In this document: positions 55,775 through 64,000 of the stretch, in pieces
How the letters are laid out: each line of letters starts with the position of its first letter
Numbering within the stretch: position 1 is the stretch's first letter
Assembly (NCBI GenBank): GCA_945870425.1
Contig: CAMBSD010000004.1
Coordinates: forward strand, 62,001-126,000
Origin: Chitinophaga pinensis
GTDB taxonomy: Bacteria > Bacteroidota > Bacteroidia > UKL13-3
Direction of reading: 5' to 3'
DNA length: 64,000 nt
Translations under genes and position numbers: made by a program
The notes under the pieces: model-generated
Told to the model about the DNA's origin: nothing
Databases searched by the model: none
The model's input: the letters and a program-made list of their open reading frames with translations, nothing else

Positions 55775-56752
55775 ATGAACCCACAACACGAAGCACTTAA
55801 AAAATTTAGTTATCAAATCAGTTATGCATTGACAAATTATACTGCTCATGGTATGGATATTAGTAAATATACCAGCGTGATGATTGGTGGTTTAGGTGGA
55901 AGTGGTATTGGAGGTAGATTGGTAAAGAACATTTTTACAGACTCTTTTCCTGTGCCTATTGAGTGTATTGCTGATTATACCTTACCCGGCTATGTAAATA
56001 AAAACACATTGGTAATTTTAGGCTCATATAGCGGAAACACTGAAGAAACCTTAACCATGTTTGGTCATGTGAAAGAACGTGGTTGTGATATGATTATCCT
56101 CACAGGAGGTGGTAAACTAGGTTCATTAGCTGCCGAAAATAATATTAAAACTTATCATTTAGAAGGTGGATTTCAGCCCAGAATGGCACTAGGTTTTTCA
56201 TTAACCTACATGAATTTGATTTTAGCGGAATTCATCAAAAAGGACATTGGAGGAGAACTTAAAGATATTATTGCAAACCTATCCGACACTGCGCCATTTG
56301 AGAATGATGCTACTAAAATGTTTGAAAGTGTGAAGTCCAAAATAAACAATAAATTTATTGTAATTACTGACGGTTACTTCGAAGCAGTTGGAATTCGATT
56401 TGCACAACAAATTCAAGAAAATGCAAAGCATGAATGTTTTACACATGTGTTGCCTGAAGCAAATCATAATGTAATTGAAAGTTATTATGGCGTTCTACCA
56501 TCTATTTATTTTTGCCTTGATTCAGGAAAGAATGAAAGAACAAGTGCACGTTTTGAGTTTTTATCAAACTTGTTGCAAGTTGAAAACCATAAGGTAATTA
56601 ACATGTCAATAAGTGAATTTGACTTAACTAGTGTTTATGAGGTAATTCATCGTCTTGATTGGTTAAGCATTTATGTTGCGGATTACCGAAAAGTTGATTC
56701 ATTAAACGTTCCGAATATTATGGAACTTAAAGGTTATTTGGAGCAAATTTAG
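55775..56752 (+). CDS. SIS-domain phosphoglucose/phosphomannose isomerase
   Basis: 325 residues. Two SIS domains: MIGGLGGSGIGGRLV and ILGSYSGNTEET are the sugar-phosphate loops, and the C-terminal part resembles the bifunctional PGI/PMI family (HECFTHVLPEANHNV). Such enzymes interconvert fructose-6-phosphate with glucose-6- or mannose-6-phosphate, supplying hexose phosphates to the neighbouring rfbA. It starts 19 bases after rfbA and ends 1 base before the CpsB-like gene. Confidence 0.88.
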   Translation: MNPQHEALKKFSYQISYALTNYTAHGMDISKYTSVMIGGLGGSGIGGRLVKNIFTDSFPVPIECIADYTLPGYVNKNTLVILGSYSGNTEETLTMFGHVKERGCDMIILTGGGKLGSLAAENNIKTYHLEGGFQPRMALGFSLTYMNLILAEFIKKDIGGELKDIIANLSDTAPFENDATKMFESVKSKINNKFIVITDGYFEAVGIRFAQQIQENAKHECFTHVLPEANHNVIESYYGVLPSIYFCLDSGKNERTSARFEFLSNLLQVENHKVINMSISEFDLTSVYEVIHRLDWLSIYVADYRKVDSLNVPNIMELKGYLEQI

Positions 56753-56753
56753 A

Positions 56754-57521
56754 TTGAGCTTTTTTTCAAACATATTTAATAAAAAAGATGGGTCAGACGT
56801 AAGAACGTCTGACGCATTTATCAACCCCATCAAGGTTGAATTTCATTCGCACCTTATACATGGAGTAGATGATGGCTCACAAAGTCTTGAGCATACTTTA
56901 GATGTGCTAAAAATATACGCTGAAATGGGCTATGAAAAGGTCATCACCACGCCTCACGTTATGAGTGATTATTATAAAAATGGGCCTGAAAATGTTTTAC
57001 CAAAAGTAGATGAAATTCGTAAAGGTTTAAAAGATAGAAATATTCAAATTCAATTTGAAGCCGCTGCGGAATATATGGTAGATGAAGGCTTAGAAGACAA
57101 AATAAAAAACAACGAGGCGTTAATGAGTTTTGGAGGATCAAATAAGTATATACTTATAGAACTGCCATTTTTAACCGAACCTAGAAATTTCAAAAAAGTA
57201 ACATTTGATTTGTTCATGGCCGGCTATAAGCCAGTGCTAGCGCACCCCGAAAGATATCTTTACTATAGCATAAAGAAAAAGGATTTTGAAGAAATAGCAG
57301 ATAGGGGCATATTGCTTCAGGCAAATATTTTATCTATGGTAGGATATTATTCTAAACAGGTTGAAAAAGCTGTTGAATACCTGATTGAAAACAAATTAAT
57401 CAATTTTATAGGCAGTGATTTGCATCATATAAAGCATGCAGATATTATTAAAAATGATGCGTTTAACACCAAACTATACCACAAAGCTGTTTCCTTGGAT
57501 TTGCTAAACAATACACTTTAA
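56754..57521 (+). CDS. CpsB/CapC-type tyrosine-protein phosphatase (PHP domain)
   Basis: 255 residues. A PHP-fold manganese-dependent phosphatase that removes phosphate from the tyrosine kinase controlling capsule export. Metal ligands in VEFHSHLIHGVDDGS (HxH), TTPHVMSDYY, LAHPERYLYY and GSDLHH. The start is TTG, directly after the previous stop, with no ATG alternative. Its presence points to a polymerised surface polysaccharide made from the sugars supplied upstream, although no polymerase or kinase gene lies in the window. Confidence 0.9.
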   Translation: MSFFSNIFNKKDGSDVRTSDAFINPIKVEFHSHLIHGVDDGSQSLEHTLDVLKIYAEMGYEKVITTPHVMSDYYKNGPENVLPKVDEIRKGLKDRNIQIQFEAAAEYMVDEGLEDKIKNNEALMSFGGSNKYILIELPFLTEPRNFKKVTFDLFMAGYKPVLAHPERYLYYSIKKKDFEEIADRGILLQANILSMVGYYSKQVEKAVEYLIENKLINFIGSDLHHIKHADIIKNDAFNTKLYHKAVSLDLLNNTL

Positions 57522-57566
57522 GATTTTATTAAGCATTTAATTTCGCAGGTACCTTATCTTTACTGC

Positions 57567-58901
57567 ATGAATATTATTAAAGCTAAATTACTTTTCATAT
57601 CCCTATTTTTTAGTTTATCGCTGTCATCTCAAAATTTTGATTTCGTTGATGGGGTTATAAAAAACTTGAAAGACAGTAGCTTTGAAAAAGTATTTGACAA
57701 ATGTCATCCTGACTATAAATTATATATAAAAGATATTTCCTCTATCATTCATGTTTGGACGGAGGTAACAGGTAAATATGGACAATATGTTTCACATAGA
57801 TACATTGCATATGAAATAGACTCGAGTAATTATGGAGTTTACCAATATTATCAAATTGAGCTAAAACTTCAATACCTGCCTTATATTTTAAATATATATA
57901 CCGATATGCGTAATAAAATTACCAATATTGGTTTTCTATCTAGCGCCAAATTATATACACCACCCTTACATTTTGATCTTAATAAAATTAAAGAAATAAA
58001 ATTAAAAGTAGGATTTGATAGCCTTGCCCTAAATGCATGTTTAACTATCCCAAAAACCTCTACAAAATCATCATTGGTAATCATTATTGGCGAAAGTGGT
58101 CCAACCGATAAAGACTTTGATTATGAACCTAACAAACCTTATAAAGATTTGGCATATATGTTATCACAACAAGGATTTTCAGTTTTAAGATACGACAAAA
58201 GATCGGTAGAATATAATTTAAGTCTAATGAGTTTTTATAACCTCAAAAGACGTTTCACGCCAGAAGAAGAATATATTTTCGATATCAATAAAATAATTAC
58301 ACAAATGAAAGCAAGATCAGATATTGATACTAGTAAAATATATTTGTTAGGCCATGGTCAAGGTGGACTAATTGCATCATATATGGCAAAAAATTCTAAT
58401 GACATTAAAGGGGTTATAATGATTGGTTCGCATTCTATGAATACCCTTGCCAATATGGTTGAACAGTATAACTATTTAAAAGTTATGACACCAGAAAAGG
58501 CACCTATGTATAACGATCAAACTCGACATGCAAAATTTGCATTGAATGGGAAGTTTGATGAGAATACTCCAAGAGACTCAATGCCATTTATGGTAAGCCC
58601 TGAATATTGGATCTGGATGAATAATTTCGATCATGTTGCAACAACAAAACAATTAAACAAACCTGTTTTAATTATAAATTTTGGTAGGGATTATCAAACG
58701 GGAATAAAAAATTATGAGATTTGGCAAAAGAAATTAAAACGAACAAAAGACGTTTCTTTTCTATTCTATCCAAAACTAAATCACATTATGATGGAAGGAG
58801 AAAACCCTTCAGAATATTATGAATATTATAAAAAGGGCAATATACCTGACTACATAAGTAAAGATATTGCTGATTGGCTTTATAAAAATAAACAAAAATA
58901 A
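57567..58901 (+). CDS. Exported alpha/beta hydrolase with Gly at the nucleophile position
   Basis: 444 residues. A signal peptide (LLFISLFFSLSLSSQ) precedes an N-terminal domain of unknown type (about 25-150) and an alpha/beta hydrolase domain resembling serine aminopeptidase-like exported esterases: IIGESGPTDKDFDYEPNKPY and FSVLRYDKRS. The nucleophile elbow, normally GHSxGG, reads GHGQGG, so Gly264 replaces Ser. The later Asp (NFGRDYQTG) and His (PKLNHIMM) still look in place. It probably does not hydrolyse substrate and may be a binding protein. It stands 46 bases after the phosphatase gene. Confidence 0.82.
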   Translation: MNIIKAKLLFISLFFSLSLSSQNFDFVDGVIKNLKDSSFEKVFDKCHPDYKLYIKDISSIIHVWTEVTGKYGQYVSHRYIAYEIDSSNYGVYQYYQIELKLQYLPYILNIYTDMRNKITNIGFLSSAKLYTPPLHFDLNKIKEIKLKVGFDSLALNACLTIPKTSTKSSLVIIIGESGPTDKDFDYEPNKPYKDLAYMLSQQGFSVLRYDKRSVEYNLSLMSFYNLKRRFTPEEEYIFDINKIITQMKARSDIDTSKIYLLGHGQGGLIASYMAKNSNDIKGVIMIGSHSMNTLANMVEQYNYLKVMTPEKAPMYNDQTRHAKFALNGKFDENTPRDSMPFMVSPEYWIWMNNFDHVATTKQLNKPVLIINFGRDYQTGIKNYEIWQKKLKRTKDVSFLFYPKLNHIMMEGENPSEYYEYYKKGNIPDYISKDIADWLYKNKQK

Positions 58902-58930
58902 AACACAACACTTTTTAAATAATAAAAACA

Positions 58931-59827
58931 ATGCGCTTTTGTTTATTTCTTATGATGATATCAATGATAGGATGCAAAAATCATGAAAAAGCAAACCAAT
59001 ATGCGCTTAAATCATTGAGAGGCGATAGCATTTGTTATTTCATTAATATAGAATCCCGAAAAGTATATTACCCCTATTATTTACAAAAATATATTTATGA
59101 CTCTTTGGGTTATATTGTAAAGGCATATTACCTAAAATATAATCCTGGGAATAAGAAATGGGAAGATGAAGAAAGGATTGATTACAATTATGATAAAAAA
59201 GGAAATAATAATATTTTGATTCATTGTGTATGGAATAAAATTAAGAGGGAATGGCTTAATACGTCAAAAGAAATTTTTGAGTTTAATCAAAATAATATTC
59301 TAGTTAAGAAAACACAATCTAACTGGAATATCAATATTGAGGATTGGGAAAACACTTACAAAGAGGATTATTTTTATGATTCAAATAGTCTTGAAGTAAT
59401 ATGCAACCAGTATAAATGGAATACGTTTGACGTTGAATGGAAATTAACTGGAATGAATATTTCAATAAACAAAAAAAATAAAAGTGTAATTAGCTTAATC
59501 AAAAACAATAAAAAAGGAATTTGGATTACTCGTTCAAAAATTCAATTTAATCTGAGTTTTAAAGGCGATACTTGTGAAGAAATAAAATTTGATTTCATAG
59601 ATAACCATTGGAATGCAATTGAAAAAAAAATGCACTTTTTTGATACAAATATCTCAACTTCTCAAATTTGCGGATTTGACAAAAAGACAAAATTTAAAAA
59701 CAAATTAATCAATACAATTGCCTTTTCAAGAGAAAATAATATTTGGATTAAAAAACTAGAATCAAAATATTATTATTCAAAAGCAGAAAATACATATAAT
59801 AATCTATTTGAAAACCGAATCAAGTAA
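58931..59827 (+). CDS. Putative lipoprotein with seven Trp-centred repeats
   Basis: 298 residues with a lipoprotein signal (LFLMMISMIGC). The mature part contains about seven repeats of roughly 35-42 residues built on a W-x4-5-K-x2-(Y/F)x(Y/F) core (KKWEDEERIDYNY, REWLNTSKEIFEF, EDWENTYKEDYFY, EWKLTGMNISI, IWITRSKIQFNL, HWNAIEKKMHFF, IWIKKLESKYYY). This resembles beta-strand repeats of Bacteroidota surface proteins. Function unknown. It is unusually AT-rich and Asn/Lys-rich, and is tightly followed by the DUF1456 gene. Confidence 0.75.
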   Translation: MRFCLFLMMISMIGCKNHEKANQYALKSLRGDSICYFINIESRKVYYPYYLQKYIYDSLGYIVKAYYLKYNPGNKKWEDEERIDYNYDKKGNNNILIHCVWNKIKREWLNTSKEIFEFNQNNILVKKTQSNWNINIEDWENTYKEDYFYDSNSLEVICNQYKWNTFDVEWKLTGMNISINKKNKSVISLIKNNKKGIWITRSKIQFNLSFKGDTCEEIKFDFIDNHWNAIEKKMHFFDTNISTSQICGFDKKTKFKNKLINTIAFSRENNIWIKKLESKYYYSKAENTYNNLFENRIK

Positions 59828-60067
59828 ATGAGCAATAACGATATAATAAAAAAGTTGAGAGTAGCACTTCAACTGAAAAATACAGACATCATTGAGATAT
59901 TAAAATTAGTAGATTTTAAAATTACAGAAAGTGAATTAGGTGCATTCTTTAGGAAAGAAGACCACCCTAATTACAAACCATGTGGAGATCAAATTTTGAG
60001 AAATTTTCTAAACGGATTGGTAATACATCTCAGAGGACCAAAGGAGAATTCTATAAAACAAGAGTGA
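59828..60067 (+). CDS. DUF1456-family protein
   Basis: 79 residues starting directly after the previous stop. The sequence matches the single repeat of DUF1456 (YehS): DIIKKLRVALQLKNTDII, ELGAFFRKEDHPNYKPCGD and LRNFLNGLVIHLRGP. Longer members have two copies; this has one. Function is unknown. The zero-base gap suggests it is transcribed with the repeat lipoprotein gene. Confidence 0.85.
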   Translation: MSNNDIIKKLRVALQLKNTDIIEILKLVDFKITESELGAFFRKEDHPNYKPCGDQILRNFLNGLVIHLRGPKENSIKQE

Positions 60068-60382
60068 TTGAATCAATAAACTAAATCAAAATTGCCAATG
60101 AAGTATTAAGCTAAAAGTAATAGATAAGACGATGTATAGAATTTTAAAATTTCTAATGAATATATTTGTTCGTATTTGTGTTATATCCACATAAAAAAAT
60201 ACAATTTAAGGAATAAAATATTTCCTTTATTTTAAGTGAGTACTTAGCACTAGAATAATTTTAAACCCAGTATTCATTCAACTCAATTTAAAATCTTGAA
60301 TTATTTTGTTTAATCCTTGTACTACCCAATTTATATCAATTCGTGTAAATACCTTATAATTATTCTAAATTGCGGGCGTCTT
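60068..60382. other. Intergenic region upstream of feoAB
   Basis: 315 bases without a supported gene. TATATTTG at 60161-60168 matches the -7 consensus but lies 215 bases before feoA. No closer box, Fur-like palindrome or riboswitch fold is evident to me. Confidence 0.5.
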
Positions 60383-60607
60383 ATGAATCTAACTGAATTG
60401 AAGTTTGGACAAAAAGCAATTATTGAAAGGGTTACCGATGATGACCTTTCATTAAAATTGTTCGAAATGGGCTTGTTACCCGGGGAAACCATTATGTTAG
60501 AAAATGTAGCTCCATTTGGAGACCCCATAGCGGTTTTGCTCAGTGAAAGCAAGATTTGTATTCGATTACAAGATGCGGCTAGTGTTCAGATTAAACCTAT
60601 TGATTAA
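60383..60607 (+). CDS. feoA: Ferrous iron transport protein A
   Basis: 74 residues from the ATG at 60383; an upstream in-frame start gives a poor N-terminus. An SH3-like fold that supports FeoB: begins NLTELKFGQKAIIERV, with LFEMGLLPGETIMLEN and IAVLLSESKICIRLQ. Its stop overlaps the feoB ATG by one base (TAATG), a coupled arrangement. Confidence 0.92.
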   Translation: MNLTELKFGQKAIIERVTDDDLSLKLFEMGLLPGETIMLENVAPFGDPIAVLLSESKICIRLQDAASVQIKPID

Positions 60608-62724
60608 TGCAGAAAGAGATAACAGTAGCCTTAGTAGGAAATCCCAATTGTGGTAAAACAAGTTTATTTAATGCCCTTACAGGCCTAAATCATAAAGTAA
60701 GTAATTTTGCTGGCACAACCGTTGAGAAAAAAACTGGTGAAACCAAATTAAGTGCAGGTGTAAAAGCACAAATTATTGACTTACCTGGTACATATAGCCT
60801 TTATCCTAAAAGTGCTGACGAGCTTGTTACTTATGAAATATTAAGAAACAAAGCCGAAAGTAATTACCCTGACTTAGTTATATTCATTGCTGATGCAAGT
60901 AATCTAAAAAGGAATTTGCTTTTATTTAGTCAAGTTGCCGATTTAGGGGTTCCGATTATCCTGTGTTTAAACATGATGGATGTCGCTGAACGAAAAGGAA
61001 TACAATATGACCTAAAACTACTCGAAAAAGAACTTGGTGTCCCCATTTTCGCAATCAATGCAAGAAAGCAAGAAGGTATAGATAATATTAAATCTGCTTT
61101 ACTCAACGACAAGTTGCGCATCACTGCTCAATATTACAATTTGGATCATGTGAATGCCCAGATGCTTGATGAAGTATGCAAGGCCACTGATAAACGCAAT
61201 AAGTATGCAGCCTTGCAATTTGCCATTAATGCTTCAAGTTTATTAAGTGAAAAAGCTCAGCGTATTATTAAGATTTTTGAAAAATACAGCTTTGATACCC
61301 GCAAATTTCAAGAGGATGAAATTTTATCAAGGTATCATATAATTGAAACTACTGTTAGCAATGCAAGATTAAAAAACACTAGCCAACTAAAAAATTCACT
61401 TACACATAAAGTGGATGAAATTTTAACCCATCGCTATTGGGGCATCGGAATTTTTCTAGTTCTTCTATTACTAGTTTTTCAAGCCATGTATAGCTGGAGT
61501 AGTTATCCAATGGAATTTGTTGAATACATTTTTGGATTGATATCAAACTACATCGAAACCCAAATGCCAAAAGGAATTTTGAATGACCTAATGGTGCATG
61601 GAATTTTAGCGGGCCTTAGTGGTGTGATGATTTTCCTACCACAAATAATTATACTCTTCTTATTCATTGCCATTCTAGAAGATGTGGGATATATGGCCCG
61701 GGTAGGATTTATGATGGACCGGATTATGAGACCCTTTGGTATGAATGGCAAATCGATAGTGCCACTTATTAGTGGAATGGCTTGTGCAGTGCCTAGTATC
61801 ATGGCCTCTCGAAATATAGAGAATAAAAAGGAAAGGCTTATAACCATATTGGTTACTCCACTTATGAGTTGCAGTGCACGGCTGCCTGTTTACACTTTAT
61901 TGATAGGTATGTTAATACCTGACACCGCGAAATGGGGACCATTTAATGTGCATGGATTGGTTTTGATGGTAATGTACCTTATAGGGTTTGTTGCTGCCAT
62001 TTTTAGTGCTTGGATTTTTAAGTTTTTCATCAAACAAAAACAGAAAAATTATTTCATAATGGAATTGCCAAGTTACAAAATGCCTGTATTTAGCAATTTA
62101 ATGATTACACTTTACGAAAAATCCGGTGCTTTTGTGTGGGGTGCTGGAAAAATTATTGTTGCAGTATCGGTTGTTTTATGGGTATTAGCCTCAACTGGCC
62201 CTCAAGGTAATATTGCCAAAGTGGAACAAAAATTTGCAAGCACAATAAATAACGATACTTTACCAGAAACAGTGCGAGAAGAAGCCAAACTACAAATGAA
62301 TTCGCAGAAACTTGAAGCGAGTTATGCAGGTGAATTTGGCAAAATGATCGAGCCTGCAATTCGTCCCCTTGGGTTTGATTGGAAAATTGGTATTGCATTG
62401 CTAACATCCCTTGCAGCAAGAGAAGTTTTTGTTGGAACAATGAGCACCATCTATAGCGTAAATGATGATGGTGGTGAAGAAACCTTTAGCAATATTAAAA
62501 CGAAAATGCAAGCAGAGATAAATAGCCAAACAGGTAAACCAAGCTATAGTCTGGCTACTATACTTTCATTGATGATTTTTTATGCATTTGCCTTGCAATG
62601 TATGAGTACCATTGCTGTAGTAAAAAAAGAAACCCATAGTAATAAGTGGCCAATTATTCAGTTTGTGTATATGACAGTCTTAGCCTACGCAAGCAGCTTT
62701 TTAGTTTTTACGATATTTAGCTAG
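60607..62724 (+). CDS. feoB: Ferrous iron transporter B
   Basis: 705 residues. The cytoplasmic G domain has GNPNCGKTSLFNAL (G1), DLPGTYSLYP (G3) and LNMMD (G4). The membrane part has two Gate motifs, with SGMACAVPSIMASR near residue 395 and LAAREVFVGTMSTIYSV later. GTP-dependent Fe(II) uptake at the inner membrane. It forms an operon with feoA. The Cys-rich partner that often follows feoB is not here but at 9240-9362. Confidence 0.96.
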   Translation: MQKEITVALVGNPNCGKTSLFNALTGLNHKVSNFAGTTVEKKTGETKLSAGVKAQIIDLPGTYSLYPKSADELVTYEILRNKAESNYPDLVIFIADASNLKRNLLLFSQVADLGVPIILCLNMMDVAERKGIQYDLKLLEKELGVPIFAINARKQEGIDNIKSALLNDKLRITAQYYNLDHVNAQMLDEVCKATDKRNKYAALQFAINASSLLSEKAQRIIKIFEKYSFDTRKFQEDEILSRYHIIETTVSNARLKNTSQLKNSLTHKVDEILTHRYWGIGIFLVLLLLVFQAMYSWSSYPMEFVEYIFGLISNYIETQMPKGILNDLMVHGILAGLSGVMIFLPQIIILFLFIAILEDVGYMARVGFMMDRIMRPFGMNGKSIVPLISGMACAVPSIMASRNIENKKERLITILVTPLMSCSARLPVYTLLIGMLIPDTAKWGPFNVHGLVLMVMYLIGFVAAIFSAWIFKFFIKQKQKNYFIMELPSYKMPVFSNLMITLYEKSGAFVWGAGKIIVAVSVVLWVLASTGPQGNIAKVEQKFASTINNDTLPETVREEAKLQMNSQKLEASYAGEFGKMIEPAIRPLGFDWKIGIALLTSLAAREVFVGTMSTIYSVNDDGGEETFSNIKTKMQAEINSQTGKPSYSLATILSLMIFYAFALQCMSTIAVVKKETHSNKWPIIQFVYMTVLAYASSFLVFTIFS

Positions 62725-62755
62725 ACACAAATCAGGTTATAAGTAATTAGTCTTT

Positions 62756-63367
62756 CTAAGTTCTTTTTACTTCCCAAGAAATGATGTCTGATTTTCTCTT
62801 TAGGCCCCACATATAACCACCTAAACTTCCATTGGATTGTACTACTCTATGACAGGGAATTAAGTATGCTATTGGATTGCTACCAATGGCTGTTCCCACA
62901 GCTCTTGCTGCTTTTGGTTTGTTGATAGACTTAGCCAATTGACTATAGCTAATTAGTTTTCCAAAGGGAATTTCTAGTAACTTACGCCAAATCTGAACTT
63001 GAAATTCAGTTCCTTTTAAATGCAGAATTAAAGGTTTGGGTATTGAATTACCATTAATAGTTTGCAAAACTAAATTTTGTATAAGCGAATTGGCTTGCTC
63101 AAATATCGCTTTAGGATAATAGTTTTTCAAATCTTGAATAGCTTTTGTTTTATCATCAGCAAAAGACAAAAAACAAATTCCTTTAATTGTGGAGGCAATT
63201 AATATTTCTCCAAATTGTGTTTCCTTAAAACTATATTGAATACTTAATAACGAATTGTTTAGTTCCTCCGCAGTCATTTTTTCAATAATAACATATTGAG
63301 ATGCCGATGCTATTCCATAGTATTCACTAATGTTTTCATTCCCAAATAATGTGGTTTGTGCAACCAT
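62756..63367 (-). CDS. ogt: Methylated-DNA-protein-cysteine methyltransferase
   Basis: 203 residues. Repairs O6-alkylguanine by transferring the alkyl group to its own Cys in IPCHRVVQSNGSLGGY. The DNA-binding and catalytic domain includes GTEFQVQIWRKLLEIPFG and the Arg finger in KAARAVGTAIGSNP. The N-terminal ~45 residues resemble the linker region of Ada-type fused enzymes, but the metal-binding Ada domain is absent. It is convergent with feoB and lies downstream of the second E1 gene. Confidence 0.92.
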   Translation of the reverse strand: MVAQTTLFGNENISEYYGIASASQYVIIEKMTAEELNNSLLSIQYSFKETQFGEILIASTIKGICFLSFADDKTKAIQDLKNYYPKAIFEQANSLIQNLVLQTINGNSIPKPLILHLKGTEFQVQIWRKLLEIPFGKLISYSQLAKSINKPKAARAVGTAIGSNPIAYLIPCHRVVQSNGSLGGYMWGLKRKSDIISWEVKRT

Positions 63368-63379
63368 TATTACTATGAA

Positions 63380-64000
63380 TTAGTAAGCTAATAACTGTCT
63401 GAGCTTTTCAGCCACTTTCTCTGCATTAGGCAATATCTCTGCTTCTAAACCCATGTTTAAAGGAATGGCAGGAACATTTTTAGCACCAATTGTCATAACA
63501 GGAGCATCTAACTTTGTAAAACAATCTTGCATGATACGTGCCGCAAGACTTTCAGCAAAAGAGTTTAACAATGGCTCCTCAGTAACTATCAAACATTTTC
63601 CATGTTTCATCACTGAGTTCATAATGGTTTCTTCATCCAAAGGCTGAAGGCTTCTTAAATCTACAATTTCAATTTGGGATGTGAAGGATTTACTGGCAGC
63701 TAAGCTCCAATAAACACCCATACCCCAAGTAATAATACAGCAACTTTCACCATTCTCAATTGCATCATCAGAGGCAAATTGAACAATATTTGCTTTGCCA
63801 AATGGTAGAATATAATTCTCATCTGGTTCTATACATCTAGCCAATTCAGTTCCTGGATTCTTGCTCCAATAAAGGCCTTTGTGTTCAAGCATGATACATG
63901 GATTACCATCATAATAAGCCGCTTTCATTAAACCTTTCATATCGGCTGCGTTACTAGGGTAGGCTATTTTGATTCCCTTTAAGGTTAATAATGTGGACTC
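63380..64000 (-). CDS. 2-oxoacid dehydrogenase E1, beta part (5' end outside window)
   Basis: The frame is open to the right edge, so this gene is cut at its 5' end and the ATG at 63940 is internal. About 206 residues are visible: the beta C-terminal half with YPSNAADMKGLMKAA, PCIMLEHKGLYW, IVDLRSLQPLDEETIM and VTEEPLLNSFAESLAARI. It is homologous to the beta half of the gene at 620-2638 but clearly diverged. It could be a fused enzyme too or a separate beta subunit. Confidence 0.88.
   Translation of the reverse strand, partial: ESTLLTLKGIKIAYPSNAADMKGLMKAAYYDGNPCIMLEHKGLYWSKNPGTELARCIEPDENYILPFGKANIVQFASDDAIENGESCCIITWGMGVYWSLAASKSFTSQIEIVDLRSLQPLDEETIMNSVMKHGKCLIVTEEPLLNSFAESLAARIMQDCFTKLDAPVMTIGAKNVPAIPLNMGLEAEILPNAEKVAEKLRQLLAY

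Noticed and set aside
60161-60168. TATATTTG as the feoA promoter
   Set aside because: It lies 215 bases from the start codon and no second element supports it.
1-64000. CRISPR array, tRNA or rRNA genes, or an intact insertion sequence
   Set aside because: No regularly spaced repeats, cloverleaf pattern, rRNA-like stretch or transposase motif was found on either strand.

Overview
The window is a chromosomal stretch of an AT-rich member of the Bacteroidota. Several things point there. The putative promoters have the TAnnTTTG -7 element of that phylum, and recognisable Shine-Dalgarno sites are scarce. Bacteroidota-type proteins recur: a fused alpha/beta 2-oxoacid dehydrogenase E1, a porin O/P-like protein, a DUF4293 protein, a 387-residue PurM, and the TAnnTTTG-reading primary sigma factor. 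I find no rRNA or tRNA gene, CRISPR array, prophage or intact transposon.

Layout. 1-4400: end of the primary sigma factor, fused E1 dehydrogenase, an uncharacterised acidic protein, thymidine kinase. 4400-4900: a gene-free patch of nested palindromes. 4900-14200: a large secreted propeller/outer-membrane protein, an MBL-fold hydrolase with a 40-residue FeoB-associated protein, a geranylgeranyl-reductase-like flavoprotein, sucD and a TPR hybrid histidine kinase that lacks key phosphotransfer residues. 14300-19000: a three-gene glycan operon (GT2, methyltransferase, membrane GT39-like/TPR protein). 19100-24300: housekeeping metabolism. 24350-25650: a small island of decayed genes bounded by an 18-bp direct repeat. 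25670-32000: porin, SRP RNA with a full promoter, and a sugar-epimerase/glycosyltransferase operon ending in a PabA/TrpG-like amidotransferase. 32000-39800: mixed housekeeping genes, a MntA/HepT toxin-antitoxin pair and a 47-residue zinc-ribbon-like gene. 39950-46600: a TetR/TolC/adaptor/RND efflux operon with a candidate operator. 46900-52700: FNR-like regulator, a hemerythrin-like helical protein, UspA, RluD-type synthase, a frameshifted gene, SOD and purM. 52780-57520: nucleotide-sugar and capsule genes. 57570-60070: a secreted pseudo-hydrolase, a repeat lipoprotein and a DUF1456 protein. 60380-64000: feoAB, an alkyltransferase and the end of a second E1 dehydrogenase.

How the genes work together. 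Three blocks (14.3-19.0, 27.3-31.4 and 52.8-57.5 kb) supply activated sugars, glycosyltransferases and a tyrosine phosphatase for surface glycans. feoAB and the stray Cys-rich FeoB partner serve ferrous iron uptake. The FNR-like regulator, UspA and SOD suggest oxygen and redox control. The most unusual content is a set of proteins that keep their fold but lose catalytic residues (kinase, hydrolase, epimerase), a decayed lipoprotein cassette island, and many TAnnTTTG boxes only a few bases from the ATG, which suggests leaderless mRNAs. I see no clear wholly new multi-gene system. The decayed 24.4-25.6 kb cassette island and the pseudo-kinase are the best leads.
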